From the NCBI GenBank assembly GCA_910586605.1, contig CAJUJR010000008.1, forward strand, positions 1 to 54,898: DNA of 54,898 bases. Reading direction: 5' to 3'. The translations under genes were made by a program, and so were the position numbers. This DNA comes from an uncultured Lachnospiraceae bacterium (lineage in GTDB: Bacteria > Bacillota > Clostridia > Lachnospirales > Lachnospiraceae). Of the stretch, positions 1 through 8,285 are shown piece by piece; position 1 is the stretch's first letter, and the number at the start of each line of letters is the position of its first letter. The notes under the pieces are model-generated. The model searched no databases, was not told the origin of the DNA, and saw only the letters and a list, made by a program, of their open reading frames with translations.

Positions 1-232
1 ATACTGCAGGAGATAATTTTTTCTTTTTTAATGTAAAGGTAAGGTAATTGACTCCGTTTTTGAACTGCCATGTGGGAATTTCTCCCATACCTGAAAGGAT
101 GCCTTTCATAATAGCGCTTTCTTCGCCGCCATCCGTATGAACCACATCGTTTTTTTCTCCCAGAATAGAAAAACTGACATACAGACGGTTTATCCGCTTT
201 CTGCACTGAAATTGAATCATGACACGCCACAT
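1..232 (-). pseudogene. Partial symporter paralogue, N-terminal domain only
   Basis: Reading leftward from an ATG at 232 there is an open frame to the window edge. It encodes a segment with a tract GEIPTWQFKNGVNYL followed by a lysine-rich stretch. This aligns well with the extra N-terminal domain of the full symporter just upstream (APTWQYKNGENLI plus KKKK), so it is a tandem paralogue running off the window. The first ~50 residues expected from the full copy are missing: an in-frame TAG lies immediately upstream of the ATG, and no convincing ribosome binding site is seen. It is probably 5'-truncated, although a frameshift or sequencing error could also explain this. The transporter part lies outside the window. 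Confidence 0.45.
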
Positions 233-350
233 CTATATCATAATTTGTCATGGTGTAATCCTGCATACTAAACTCCTAAAAGATTAAATCCGTTTATGCG
301 GTACTGTTTAATCCTGTCTTTTACTTCTTCTGCTGACAGTTCGGGTTCTT

Positions 351-1943
351 TCAGCTATTTAATACATTTTTCTTCTCTCTCAGTTTTCTCACATCCAGCA
401 TATCAAGACCGGCAGCCAGTTCCACAAGTTCCGCCTGCAGACAGAACAAGTTCACCGCTGTAGTAATAAATTCCAGTATTACATTGAGGGCAATCGTGAC
501 CGCTACAGCCTCCATGGGAATCTTAAGCTGGACAAACAAAATCGTATAACAGGTCAGCGCACCGCCGGGAATAGGAGGCGCCGCCACCGCAAGCACAATA
601 GCAATGAGAACGGCCGTAGCCAGCCACGCCGGAGAAACCGTCACCCCATAGATTTCAGCCATACAAAATCCCACCGCTAGAAACATAACGGAAACCCCCG
701 GCATAAAGATAACCTGCCCTAAAGGGATACCAAAATTAACGATCCTTCTGTCAATCCCAAGGTCTTTTTCACAGCACTCCATATTCACCCCAAATGCGGC
801 AGAAGAAGATGCCGTGGTTAATGCAATCAGAAAAGTGGGCATCATCTTTTTCAGCAATACCCTAAGCTGCACCTTCCTCCTTGTGCATACTAGCACAAGA
901 TACACTGCCAGAAGAATAGCATCTCCCAGAAGCATTACCAAAACCACCTTATATGCAGGAAGAAATACCGAAAAGTTGTTACCCAGTATCATACTTAAAA
1001 TACTGCCAAACACAAACACAGGAACAAAAGAACTGACTGCCTCCATAATAAGCTGTATAATATAATTGGACTGTTCCACAAAGGCCGCGGCAATCGTAGC
1101 TTTGTTTCCCAGAATCAGCATTGCGATTCCGATTAAAACTGCCACAAAAATAATCTGCATAGGATTCCCTTCTGTAAAGGGCGTAAAAAAGTTGCCTGGT
1201 ACAATATCCAGAACCATTTGAAACAATTCAGAAAAATCAAACTTTCCCCCGTCTCCGGTTTTAAGGGAAAAAAACGGCATGGCCACCACACATACGGGCA
1301 GTGTCAGAAGAATCGTCATCAGCATAAAGCGTCCAATCATCCTCTTTCCGATTCTGCCCATAGTCGCCATATCCCCAATGCTGTATATTCCCCATACAAT
1401 TGAAAGAAACACCATAGGACCTGCAATGGCTGATAAAAGTCCCATAAAACGGTTAAATACCGGGCTGATAATCTCATTTGCAAGAAAAGTCCTGACACTC
1501 TCTGGCAGGAAACTACACACACCGCCGCACAAAAAAGCCAGTATTACGGACAGCGCCAGTGAAGCCATCTGAGAACGTTTCTTCTTTTTGGGAGTAAATA
1601 AAATAAGATTCTCTCCATTTTTGTACTGCCACGTGGGTGCAACCCCCATATTGGCAAGCAGTCCCCGCAGTACCTGGCTCTGTTCTTCCTCCCCTGTATC
1701 AAAGGGATCAACCCTTTCCCCTGGCAGGAAAAGTTCCAGACGGATGCGATTAAGACGTTTGATATATTTTTGTGCAAATACTGCCTCCACACCGAAAGCT
1801 TCCTGGTACTTTAACAGTGTTTCCTCCACTGCAAGCCGGATTTGGATAATAGTTCTGGCATCAACACCCCATTCTCCAAACGTCTTTTCTGCAAGACTGC
1901 TTGCCTGAGCAATATTTTCATTATTTAACTTCATCTTTTCCAT
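351..1943 (-). CDS. SDF-family (DAACS) cation symporter with extra N-terminal cytosolic domain
   Basis: The C-terminal ~400 residues are a multi-pass membrane protein of the dicarboxylate/amino acid:cation symporter family, with a serine-rich re-entrant motif (TTASSSAAFG) and a GIPLG tract. The first ~125 residues are soluble. They contain a helix, RLAVEETLLKYQ, that resembles the N-box helix of anti-sigma-factor/histidine-kinase ATPase folds, and they end in a lysine-rich linker. The NMDGT motif and the DxxRTxxNVxGD motif that bind sodium and acidic substrate in GltP/DctA are not recognisable, so the substrate is unlikely to be plain glutamate or a C4-dicarboxylate. The frame is open further upstream to 2066. 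I chose the ATG at 1943 because family-like sequence begins there and it avoids overlap with the small ORF upstream, but the ribosome site is weak. A partial paralogue lies downstream. Confidence 0.8.
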   Translation of the reverse strand: MEKMKLNNENIAQASSLAEKTFGEWGVDARTIIQIRLAVEETLLKYQEAFGVEAVFAQKYIKRLNRIRLELFLPGERVDPFDTGEEEQSQVLRGLLANMGVAPTWQYKNGENLILFTPKKKKRSQMASLALSVILAFLCGGVCSFLPESVRTFLANEIISPVFNRFMGLLSAIAGPMVFLSIVWGIYSIGDMATMGRIGKRMIGRFMLMTILLTLPVCVVAMPFFSLKTGDGGKFDFSELFQMVLDIVPGNFFTPFTEGNPMQIIFVAVLIGIAMLILGNKATIAAAFVEQSNYIIQLIMEAVSSFVPVFVFGSILSMILGNNFSVFLPAYKVVLVMLLGDAILLAVYLVLVCTRRKVQLRVLLKKMMPTFLIALTTASSSAAFGVNMECCEKDLGIDRRIVNFGIPLGQVIFMPGVSVMFLAVGFCMAEIYGVTVSPAWLATAVLIAIVLAVAAPPIPGGALTCYTILFVQLKIPMEAVAVTIALNVILEFITTAVNLFCLQAELVELAAGLDMLDVRKLREKKNVLNS

Positions 1944-1974
1944 AATTTTTTCTCTTATTTCCAATCTAATTTTT

Positions 1975-2208
1975 TTAAAGAAGCTGTCTGTACGCTGTTT
2001 TATCCCTGCATATGCTTCCAATTTCCGTAACCACTTTTTCATCTGCCCTGATACCGCTGGCTGCATACTGGAGTCCCATCAGATGCGGTATCTTATCTTC
2101 CGTGTTTGACAGATGGATAACCTTTTTGGAAGTATGGATATAATAATCATATTTGCAGATCGTGTCCTTCACATTTTGGAGAATCTGCAAAATCCTTGTG
2201 TCCTTCAT
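1975..2208 (-). CDS. Short orphan ORF, possible 5' remnant of a larger gene
   Basis: This encodes 77 residues starting at an ATG preceded by a strong GGGAGG site four bases away. I do not recognise the product with confidence. The segment KIPHLMGLQY recalls the His-Leu-x-Gly-Leu-Gln signature near the N-terminus of PBECR4-type toxin-nuclease domains, which would make this the start of a truncated gene. The frame stops just before the symporter, and the longer symporter frame overlaps it. A good start signal on a short frame ending in unrelated sequence suggests gene erosion at the symporter's 5' side. Confidence 0.35.
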   Translation of the reverse strand: MKDTRILQILQNVKDTICKYDYYIHTSKKVIHLSNTEDKIPHLMGLQYAASGIRADEKVVTEIGSICRDKTAYRQLL

Positions 2209-2234
2209 GTTTCCTCCCAACGTATAAAGAAATT

Positions 2235-2256
2235 GCCTGAGCGGTTAGGCTCAGGC
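2235..2256 (-). terminator. Hairpin downstream of the 260-aa membrane protein gene
   Basis: A perfect 8-bp stem, GCCTGAGC/GCTCAGGC, has a six-base loop. On the minus strand it is followed by AATTTCTTTAT, a modest U-rich tail. It lies about 120 bases after the stop of the gene at 2375-3157 and just before the ribosome site of the small ORF at 2208. A T-run on the plus side could allow termination in both directions. Confidence 0.6.
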
Positions 2257-2374
2257 ATTACATTTCTTTTTTTGAATTGCAATATCCAGTGCTATGCAGA
2301 CATAACATACCGTCTCATATATACAAATCTTCTTTCTCCCTGAAATCTCTTTTATATAATGCCATTATTCTTAT

Positions 2375-3157
2375 CTACGATGGCTCTGATTCTTCTAACG
2401 TCATTTTTACATTGTTATCCATCATAAACTCAACAAATTTTTCAGCATCTTCCAAATGGCTTGTCGACGCGGCAATCCCAAGGACAGGTTTTTGGAACGC
2501 ACCGCTTAACTGCTTATATTTTTCACTGTCTGTCAGGTAAAGCCCACAGTTATGCTTTGTCTTATCACTTGCCTGTGTTTCCTTTGTCATAGTTTTATCA
2601 TTGCTCCTGACGTCTTCACCTGTTACATATGTTGTATAATAACGGTATTTTTCATCATAATCTTTATAAAAACTTACTTCCTCATTGTCTTCAGAAGAAT
2701 AAAAATATTCTGCCTGCCCCCATTGCCCAAAATATTGTTCGTCCGTAATCAATATATCCGCCCGGCCCGCATAAAAATAAGTTTGCAGGAACTGGTCGGT
2801 CGCGCTGATATTTACTGTAACAATCTCTTTCTTTGGGTCAAGCCCAAGATATTCCCCAATCGCATCCTGAAAAGAATCAATGTATTCTTCTGGAATCGCA
2901 TCTTTCTGGATTGCAATATAAAGCGCTTCCCGGCCCTGATTGACAACGGTTTCCCTAATTCCGTACACAATAATCCCAATAATTAATATTGCAGCCAAAA
3001 TGCCTTTAAGATAATAATCCTTAAACTGCTGCAGCTTCCCCTTTGCCGACAGATTAGCAATCTCTTCCTGAACTGTTTCTTTGGTTCTCTTTTTATAAAG
3101 CTCTGATGGATCATTTTCTAGTTTTTCCTGTTCCTCTTTTGAAAAATGCATTGCCAT
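2375..3157 (-). CDS. Single-pass membrane protein with extracytoplasmic domain, function unknown
   Basis: 260 residues. A charged N-terminal cytosolic segment (about 1-50) rich in Lys and Glu is followed by one hydrophobic helix (about 51-68, GILAAILIIGIIVYGI) and a soluble domain of about 190 residues. The soluble part has features reminiscent of extracellular solute-binding proteins (ADILITDEQYFGQWG; a C-terminal segment HLEDAEKFVEFMMDN), so a tethered binding-protein-like fold is possible but unproven. The start ATG follows GAGGAAATTCAAG. It sits 46 bases downstream of the DUF6142 gene on the same strand and probably shares its transcript. No catalytic motif is seen. Confidence 0.7.
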   Translation of the reverse strand: MAMHFSKEEQEKLENDPSELYKKRTKETVQEEIANLSAKGKLQQFKDYYLKGILAAILIIGIIVYGIRETVVNQGREALYIAIQKDAIPEEYIDSFQDAIGEYLGLDPKKEIVTVNISATDQFLQTYFYAGRADILITDEQYFGQWGQAEYFYSSEDNEEVSFYKDYDEKYRYYTTYVTGEDVRSNDKTMTKETQASDKTKHNCGLYLTDSEKYKQLSGAFQKPVLGIAASTSHLEDAEKFVEFMMDNNVKMTLEESEPS

Positions 3158-3203
3158 CTTGAATTTCCTCTCTTTCTATTCTCTCTCGCTTTTAGCTAGC
3201 CCT

Positions 3204-3542
3204 CTATGTCAGCCTCCCCCACAAATAAAGCAAAAGATAAAAAACGACGGAAACCCCATTAATCAATGAAGCGATTGTCGGGAATAAGGGACGGATATTT
3301 TCCTGATGCAGGCTTATCCATGAAATAATAAAACCAACCAGGCTTATGATAAAACATCCAACACCAGCAAACCCTGCCTCAAGCCCTGCCTTCCCATGGC
3401 TCCGGCTGGACAGGAAACATAGCCCAATAAACAATGCAACAGATAAAATCCCCAAGATAGTTGCAAAAATTGCAGACCCTGGATGCCTTTTATCTGTTAA
3501 GCGCAATGACTTCTTCCTACTTTTCTTTTCCTTTGCCGCCAT
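3204..3542 (-). CDS. DUF6142-like small membrane protein
   Basis: 112 residues with a basic N-terminus (KEKKSRKKSLRL), a His-Pro-Gly turn and three hydrophobic helices (about 25-45, 55-75 and 88-108). The arrangement matches the DUF6142 family of small Lachnospiraceae membrane proteins as I remember it: a basic lead, a KRHPG-type motif, then three helices with a short acidic loop (HQENIRPLFP) before the last. The function is unknown. Ribosome site GAGGTAAAAGG is directly before the ATG. It lies between the VanZ gene and the 260-residue membrane protein gene, all on the minus strand. Confidence 0.7.
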   Translation of the reverse strand: MAAKEKKSRKKSLRLTDKRHPGSAIFATILGILSVALFIGLCFLSSRSHGKAGLEAGFAGVGCFIISLVGFIISWISLHQENIRPLFPTIASLINGVSVVFYLLLYLWGRLT

Positions 3543-3603
3543 CCTTTTACCTCTTCCTTAGGAATTATAAACAAATTTTTTACCATCTTGCTTTCCTATT
3601 TCC

Positions 3604-4071
3604 CTACTTGCAGTTCCTTATTGTAGCACGGTATATTTTACTGCAAACCACAAATAAAATATAACCAGTTAATCCGCCTAAAGTATTTAAAATAATATCA
3701 TCTACATCACAAGAACCAAGCTTTGTAACAAGCTGCACAACCTCTATAACACAGGAAGACAAAAAGCTTACAATTGTAATGCGTATTACGCCCCACTTAC
3801 GGTGCGACAAAATAGGCAGCACGAAACCCAGCGGCATAAAGCAAACCACATTTCCAAACAAATTTAATGCCACGCCAAAATAGCCGATTTCCTCAACATG
3901 CCCCATATACCGTTTAATTTCTGTAAACGGCTTTAGGTTATAATGATACCTGTCGCTTGGCGTCCTTCCAAGCTGTTCGCAAAAGAACAAAAAATAAACC
4001 ATCAAAATAAGATATATAATAAATGCGATCCATGACACAACATGGAGCAGCTTCCTGCCTTTTTTACTCAT
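3604..4071 (-). CDS. VanZ family membrane protein
   Basis: About 155 residues with four predicted membrane helices. Family features include the N-terminal helix ending in FFCEQLGRTPSDRYHYNLKPFTEI, typical of VanZ proteins (R…YNLxPFxEI), and the NxxGNVxxFMPLGFxLP motif (NLFGNVVCFMPLGFVLP). VDDIILNTLGGLTGY near the C-terminus is also diagnostic. VanZ-like proteins are linked to low-level teicoplanin or lipoglycopeptide tolerance in some contexts; the native role is unclear. An ATG at 4071 with GGAG seven bases upstream is preferred over the in-frame TTG two codons earlier. A promoter-like sequence and a hairpin lie between it and pheT. Confidence 0.85.
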   Translation of the reverse strand: MSKKGRKLLHVVSWIAFIIYLILMVYFLFFCEQLGRTPSDRYHYNLKPFTEIKRYMGHVEEIGYFGVALNLFGNVVCFMPLGFVLPILSHRKWGVIRITIVSFLSSCVIEVVQLVTKLGSCDVDDIILNTLGGLTGYILFVVCSKIYRATIRNCK

Positions 4072-4125
4072 CCTCAAACTCCATTAATCAAATAACACAA
4101 CGCCTGCCAATTGCAAACGGAAAGA

Positions 4126-4149
4126 CAGTGCTGACTGCTGTCAACACTG
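4126..4149 (-). terminator. Hairpin between pheT and the VanZ gene
   Basis: Stem CAGTGCTGAC/GTCAACACTG with loop TGCT and one mismatch. On the minus strand TCTTTCCG follows, so the U-run is poor. It lies downstream of a consensus-like promoter (4171-4199) and upstream of the VanZ start. It could end pheST transcripts or fold in the VanZ leader. Confidence 0.4.
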
Positions 4150-4170
4150 CCTGCCTCTTTTGTATAAATT

Positions 4171-4199
4171 ATTATATACTATTCCTTCCCATTCGTAAA
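4171..4199 (-). promoter_or_regulatory. Sigma-A-like promoter for the VanZ gene cluster
   Basis: On the minus strand TTTACG is followed after 17 bases by a perfect TATAAT. It starts right at the pheT stop codon and would give the VanZ, DUF6142 and 260-residue membrane protein genes their own transcript with a leader of about 90 bases containing the hairpin at 4126-4149. Confidence 0.5.
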
Positions 4200-4202
4200 G
4201 GG

Positions 4203-6641
4203 TTATTTTCTAAGAACCACCCCAATTTCTTCCAGGGACTTGATAATCTTATCCATTGTATTGCTGACTTCTTCATCTGTCAGGGTGCGTTCCTTTGCAC
4301 GGAAAATAATCTTATATGCCAATGATTTACACCCTTCCATAATCTGCGCCCCTTCATAAATATCAAACAGTTCAATGCTTTCTACCAAAGGACCTCCTTT
4401 TTTGCTAATTACAGCTTCCACTTCGCCAGCAAGAACCTGTTTCTTCATTGTCATGCTGATATCACGCGTAATGGATGGGAACTTTGGAACTCCAGCGTAT
4501 TTAACATTCCCCTTTGGCATTGCAATTAACTCTGCAAGGTCAACTACTGCTGCATACGCACGTTCCCCAATACCGAAATTCTTTAAAACTGCAGGGTGCA
4601 CTTCCCCAAGATAAGCAACTGCCCTTCCTGCATAAAGGACTTCTGCCTGACGTCCTGGGTGCAAAAATGCCTTACCAGCATCCGGGCAATATTCTGTCTT
4701 CCCCCTCAGCCCAAGACGGTTAAATATCTCTTCCAGGACGCCTTTCACATCGTAAAAATCCACCTGCCCATATGCCCCTAGGGTGAGCTGCACCCTCTCA
4801 TCCGGAAGCTCTGTTACTGGGAGCTGTTTAGGAAGATACACATTTGCAAGTTCATAAAGACGGACATCCCGGTTCCTGCGGTTATAATTTACAGCAAGGG
4901 AAGAAAGCATCCCGCCAAGTGCAGAAGTACGCATTACACTATAATCCTCCCCAAGAGGGTTAGCAATCACAATGCTCTTGCGTAAATCATCTTCCTGCCC
5001 CAAATTTAATTTGTCATATACTTTCGGGCTTTCAAAAGAAAATGTCATCCCCTCACAAAAACCATACGCCTCTACTACATCCCTGACTTGGTTTTCCAGA
5101 ATCAGCTTATCTGACAAACCGCCTCTTGTCGCAGAACTCTTTGGCAAAGTCATTGGAATCTTATCATAACCATAAAAACGTGCAACTTCTTCCGCAAGGT
5201 CTGCCATCCGCTCCAGGTCCTGCCTCCAAGTTGGGACAGTAACCACCTTTTTTTCTGTATCCGGCAAAAGACCAATTGCTTCAAAATATGCAACCATATC
5301 TTCTTCCAGAATCTCCGTCCCTAAAAGGGCATTGATTTTTATAGCATCATAAGGGATGGTTACAGGCTCCTTTTTCACAGGGTAATAGTCTACTGCGCCG
5401 CCAACAACCTCCCCAGCGCCAAGTTCTTCTATTAACTGGCATGCCCTATCCATAGCCTCCATTGCGGTATTTGGGTCAAGACCCTTCTCAAATTTTGCCT
5501 GCGCATCGGTACGCATCCCAAGTTTTTTGCCAGACAGGCGTATATTCGTCCCATCAAATGTAGCGGCTTCAAAAAGCATTGTCTGCACATTGTCTGTAAT
5601 CATGGAATTTTCCCCTCCCATAATCCCGGCAAGGCCGACCGCCTTCTCTCCGTCGCAAATCATCAGCATAGTATCGTCAAGTTCATGTTCCTGCCCATCC
5701 AGCGTTGTAAATTTTTCTCCATTTTCTGCCTTGCGGACAATGATTTTACGGCCTTCAATACAATCTAAATCATATGCATGCATTGGCTGGGAATATTCCT
5801 CCATAACATAATTTGTAATATCTACAATATTGTTAATCGGGCGGATTCCAACCGACGCAAGCCTTCTCTGCATCCACTCCGGGGAAGGGGCAAGCTTAAT
5901 ATTTTTTACTACTCTTGCTGTATAACGCGTACATAAATCAGGCGCTTTTACTTCAACAGAAATATAGTTATTTACATCCTCCTGATTCCCTGTCTCTTTC
6001 ACAACAGGAGGCACAAATTTCTTTCCGAAAGTTGCCGCTGCCTCCCTTGCAATCCCAAGCACCCCAAAGCAATCTACACGGTTAGAAGTAACTTCATATT
6101 CAAAAACAACATCATGCAGCCCTAAAAGCCCAACTGCATCAGAGCCTACTGGCGCATCTGCATATTCCGGGTTGTCGCTTAGAATATATATGCCATCCTT
6201 TGCTGCATCCGGATACATATCTGTATTAGAGCCAAGTTCCTCAATAGAGCACATCATTCCAAAGGACTCTACCCCGCGCAGCTTTCCTTTTTTAATCTTA
6301 AACCCATTCTCACTCTCCCCATCCTTATGGGAACTTGCCACATGGCCGCCATCTAACACAACTGGGACTTTATCCCCTTCTTTCACATTTGGGGCGCCTG
6401 TTACAATCTGTACCTCTGTCCCCTCTTCGTCCACCTGCACCTGGCAGACAATCAATTTGTCTGCATCAGGGTGCTTTTCAATCTTATTGATTTTCCCAAC
6501 AACAATTTTATCTAGGTTTTTATCAAATTCCCTGTACCCTTCCACTTTCGTACCAGAAAGCGTCATAGCGTCAGTATATTCCTGTGCTGTACATTCCAAA
6601 TCCGGCACATATGCCTTAATCCACGATAATGATGTATCCAT
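4203..6641 (-). CDS. pheT: Phenylalanine--tRNA ligase beta subunit
   Basis: 812 residues, normal full length for bacterial PheT. Domains in order: an N-terminal tRNA-binding OB fold (about 40-150), the B3/B4 domain (about 215-390, including PINNIVDITNYVM), the B5 domain (about 405-475), a catalytic-like core (about 490-690) and a C-terminal anticodon-binding ferredoxin-like domain (about 715-812, beginning PKFPSITRDISM). It forms an alpha2-beta2 enzyme with PheS that charges tRNA-Phe and hydrolyses Tyr-tRNA-Phe. It follows pheS after about 160 bases in which I see no gene, and both should be controlled by the T-box leader upstream of pheS. Confidence 0.97.
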   Translation of the reverse strand: MDTSLSWIKAYVPDLECTAQEYTDAMTLSGTKVEGYREFDKNLDKIVVGKINKIEKHPDADKLIVCQVQVDEEGTEVQIVTGAPNVKEGDKVPVVLDGGHVASSHKDGESENGFKIKKGKLRGVESFGMMCSIEELGSNTDMYPDAAKDGIYILSDNPEYADAPVGSDAVGLLGLHDVVFEYEVTSNRVDCFGVLGIAREAAATFGKKFVPPVVKETGNQEDVNNYISVEVKAPDLCTRYTARVVKNIKLAPSPEWMQRRLASVGIRPINNIVDITNYVMEEYSQPMHAYDLDCIEGRKIIVRKAENGEKFTTLDGQEHELDDTMLMICDGEKAVGLAGIMGGENSMITDNVQTMLFEAATFDGTNIRLSGKKLGMRTDAQAKFEKGLDPNTAMEAMDRACQLIEELGAGEVVGGAVDYYPVKKEPVTIPYDAIKINALLGTEILEEDMVAYFEAIGLLPDTEKKVVTVPTWRQDLERMADLAEEVARFYGYDKIPMTLPKSSATRGGLSDKLILENQVRDVVEAYGFCEGMTFSFESPKVYDKLNLGQEDDLRKSIVIANPLGEDYSVMRTSALGGMLSSLAVNYNRRNRDVRLYELANVYLPKQLPVTELPDERVQLTLGAYGQVDFYDVKGVLEEIFNRLGLRGKTEYCPDAGKAFLHPGRQAEVLYAGRAVAYLGEVHPAVLKNFGIGERAYAAVVDLAELIAMPKGNVKYAGVPKFPSITRDISMTMKKQVLAGEVEAVISKKGGPLVESIELFDIYEGAQIMEGCKSLAYKIIFRAKERTLTDEEVSNTMDKIIKSLEEIGVVLRK

Positions 6642-6799
6642 ATCTTAATAATCCTCCATTCCATTCTATCCTAAACCAACATGCTGTTATTATCCAAGCT
6701 TGCCGCATGAAAAAAATAACTGTAAATAACCGCGGCATGCTGCCCTAGAATCCATTATATCCGCACAATTACTTTACGCTGCACCCAAAACAGTTCATT

Positions 6800-7819
6800 T
6801 TAAAACTGCTTTAAGAAACGCATGTCATTTTCGTACATTAGCCTCATATCGTCAATCTCATATTTAAACAGGGCAATCCGCTCCAGCCCTACGCCAAAAG
6901 CAAACCCTGTATATTCCTCTGGGTCTATGCCGCTCATCTCCAGCACATGCGGATGCACCATCCCACAGCCCAAAATCTCAACCCAGCCAGAACCTTTACA
7001 GAAACGGCAGCCCTTTCCGCCGCATTTAAAGCAAGATACGTCCATCTCAGCGCTTGGCTCTGTAAACTGGAAATGATGCGGCCGGAATTTTACCTTTGTG
7101 CCTTCCCCAAACAAACGGATGGCAAATTCCTGCAATGTGCCTTTTAAATCTGCAAATGTGATATTTTTATCAATTACAAGCCCTTCTATCTGGTGGAATG
7201 TCGGGGAATGCGTTGCATCCACTTCATCCGAACGGAATACGCGCCCTGGCGCAATCATGCGGATTGGAAGCTTCCCTTTTTCCATTTCATGTACCTGGAC
7301 AGAGGAAGTCTGCGTGCGCAAAAGAATATCCTTTGTAATATAAAAAGTATCCTGTTCATCTTTTGCCGGATGGTCAGCTGGAATATTAAGTGCCTCAAAA
7401 TTATAATAATCAAATTCAATTTCCGGCCCTTCCACAACCTGGTATCCCATCCCAATAAAAATATTTTCCACCTCTTCCAGGGTTATGGTATTTGGGTGGC
7501 GGTGCCCAAGCACGGCTCTTTTCCCAGGCAGCGTAACATCAATTGTTTCACTTTTCACCTTTTCTTCCATCACCTTTTTCTCAAAAAAAGCGCGCCGCTC
7601 TTCTAGCCTTTTTTCAATGGTATTCCTTGCTTCATTCACCATCTGCCCGATTTTTGGCCTATCCTCTGGAGCAACTTCCTTCATGGATTTTAAAACAGAA
7701 GTAAGCTCGCCTTTTTTCCCAAGAAATGCTACGCGGATATCATTCAGTTTGTCAAGCTGGCCTGATTCATCAATCTGTGCCATTGCTTCTTCCATAATTT
7801 TTGATAATTTTTCCTTCAT
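6800..7819 (-). CDS. pheS: Phenylalanine--tRNA ligase alpha subunit
   Basis: 339 residues with an N-terminal coiled coil (about 1-90) that binds tRNA and a class II synthetase core. Visible signatures are the motif 2 region RTQTSSVQVHEM, the phenylalanine-site region FRPHHFQFTEPSAEMDV, and motif 3 FGVGLERIALFKYEIDDMR. A cysteine-rich loop (CFKCGGKGCRFC) is typical of Firmicute PheS. The start ATG follows AGAAAGGATTAAGACA. It is the first gene of the pheS-pheT operon, downstream of a Phe-type T-box leader. Confidence 0.97.
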   Translation of the reverse strand: MKEKLSKIMEEAMAQIDESGQLDKLNDIRVAFLGKKGELTSVLKSMKEVAPEDRPKIGQMVNEARNTIEKRLEERRAFFEKKVMEEKVKSETIDVTLPGKRAVLGHRHPNTITLEEVENIFIGMGYQVVEGPEIEFDYYNFEALNIPADHPAKDEQDTFYITKDILLRTQTSSVQVHEMEKGKLPIRMIAPGRVFRSDEVDATHSPTFHQIEGLVIDKNITFADLKGTLQEFAIRLFGEGTKVKFRPHHFQFTEPSAEMDVSCFKCGGKGCRFCKGSGWVEILGCGMVHPHVLEMSGIDPEEYTGFAFGVGLERIALFKYEIDDMRLMYENDMRFLKQF

Positions 7820-7841
7820 TGTCTTAATCCTTTCTTAATTA

Positions 7842-7867
7842 CAGCGCAATTTCCTATACATAAAAAA
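7842..7867. repeat. Recurrent intergenic motif, copy a
   Basis: Contains GCAATTTCCTATACATAAAAAA, a close match (one base shorter) to the copies at 20919 and 39765. Here it forms the tail of the T-box terminator and the stretch before the pheS ribosome site. See copies b, c and d. Confidence 0.5.
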
Positions 7868-8240
7868 CTCCTGCCGCATGGCAGGAGTCTTCCTTCTCTC
7901 TATCTATCCAGGGCTCCTGCCATGCAGTAAACATGCCAGGGACGGCTTTTGCCGCGGTACCACCCTGCTTCTTATGTGAATTATATTATTAGGAACTGCT
8001 TACAGTCCCTTAAAATCCATCATAAACACTTCATTCCGATAACGCCCGGCAGCGTCATTTTCTACACAGAATATGCATTGGACATGAAACCAACACCAAT
8101 ACAAACTCCTTCAAAAATGCAGCTCTCGTGGGAAATTCAGCCTGCCTGGGAACGTAAGGACGCTTTCAGCCGGGGACGCCCTCTCTCTGCCCGAATCAGA
8201 CCTGCCTACTTATGCATCCTAAGATGCTAAACACGGTCAC
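7862..8240 (-). promoter_or_regulatory. T-box leader of pheST
   Basis: On the minus strand the untranslated leader carries the T-box signature AGGGTGGTACCGCGG at 7966-7952, followed by a terminator stem ending in a T-run before the pheS start. The region 8240-8000 can fold into a long stem I. A GAATTTC segment near 8135 could provide a UUC specifier, which fits phenylalanine, but I have not folded it. T-boxes sense uncharged tRNA: when tRNA-Phe is uncharged, the antiterminator forms and pheST is read. Confidence 0.9.
7868..7887 (-). terminator. T-box regulated intrinsic terminator
   Basis: A perfect 8-bp stem, CTCCTGCC/GGCAGGAG, with a four-base loop, followed on the minus strand by six T residues. 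One arm repeats sequence near 7905-7925 (CTCCTGCCATGC), which allows the mutually exclusive antiterminator pairing. Confidence 0.88.
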
Positions 8241-8256
8241 AGCCTTTTACGCGCTT

Positions 8257-8285
8257 ATTCTAACATATCTTTTCCAGTTCTGCAA
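8257..8285 (-). promoter_or_regulatory. Promoter of the pheST T-box transcript
   Basis: On the minus strand TTGCAG, 17 bases, TAGAAT. It overlaps the last codons of ddl-murF, so pheST has its own start inside the preceding gene's end. Confidence 0.55.

Noticed and set aside
232..351. Minus-strand stretch translating as PELSAEEVKDRIKQYRINGF
   Set aside because: It looks protein-like, but has a stop codon just upstream and no start codon in frame. It may be a remnant of the neighbouring symporter copy; not enough to call a gene.
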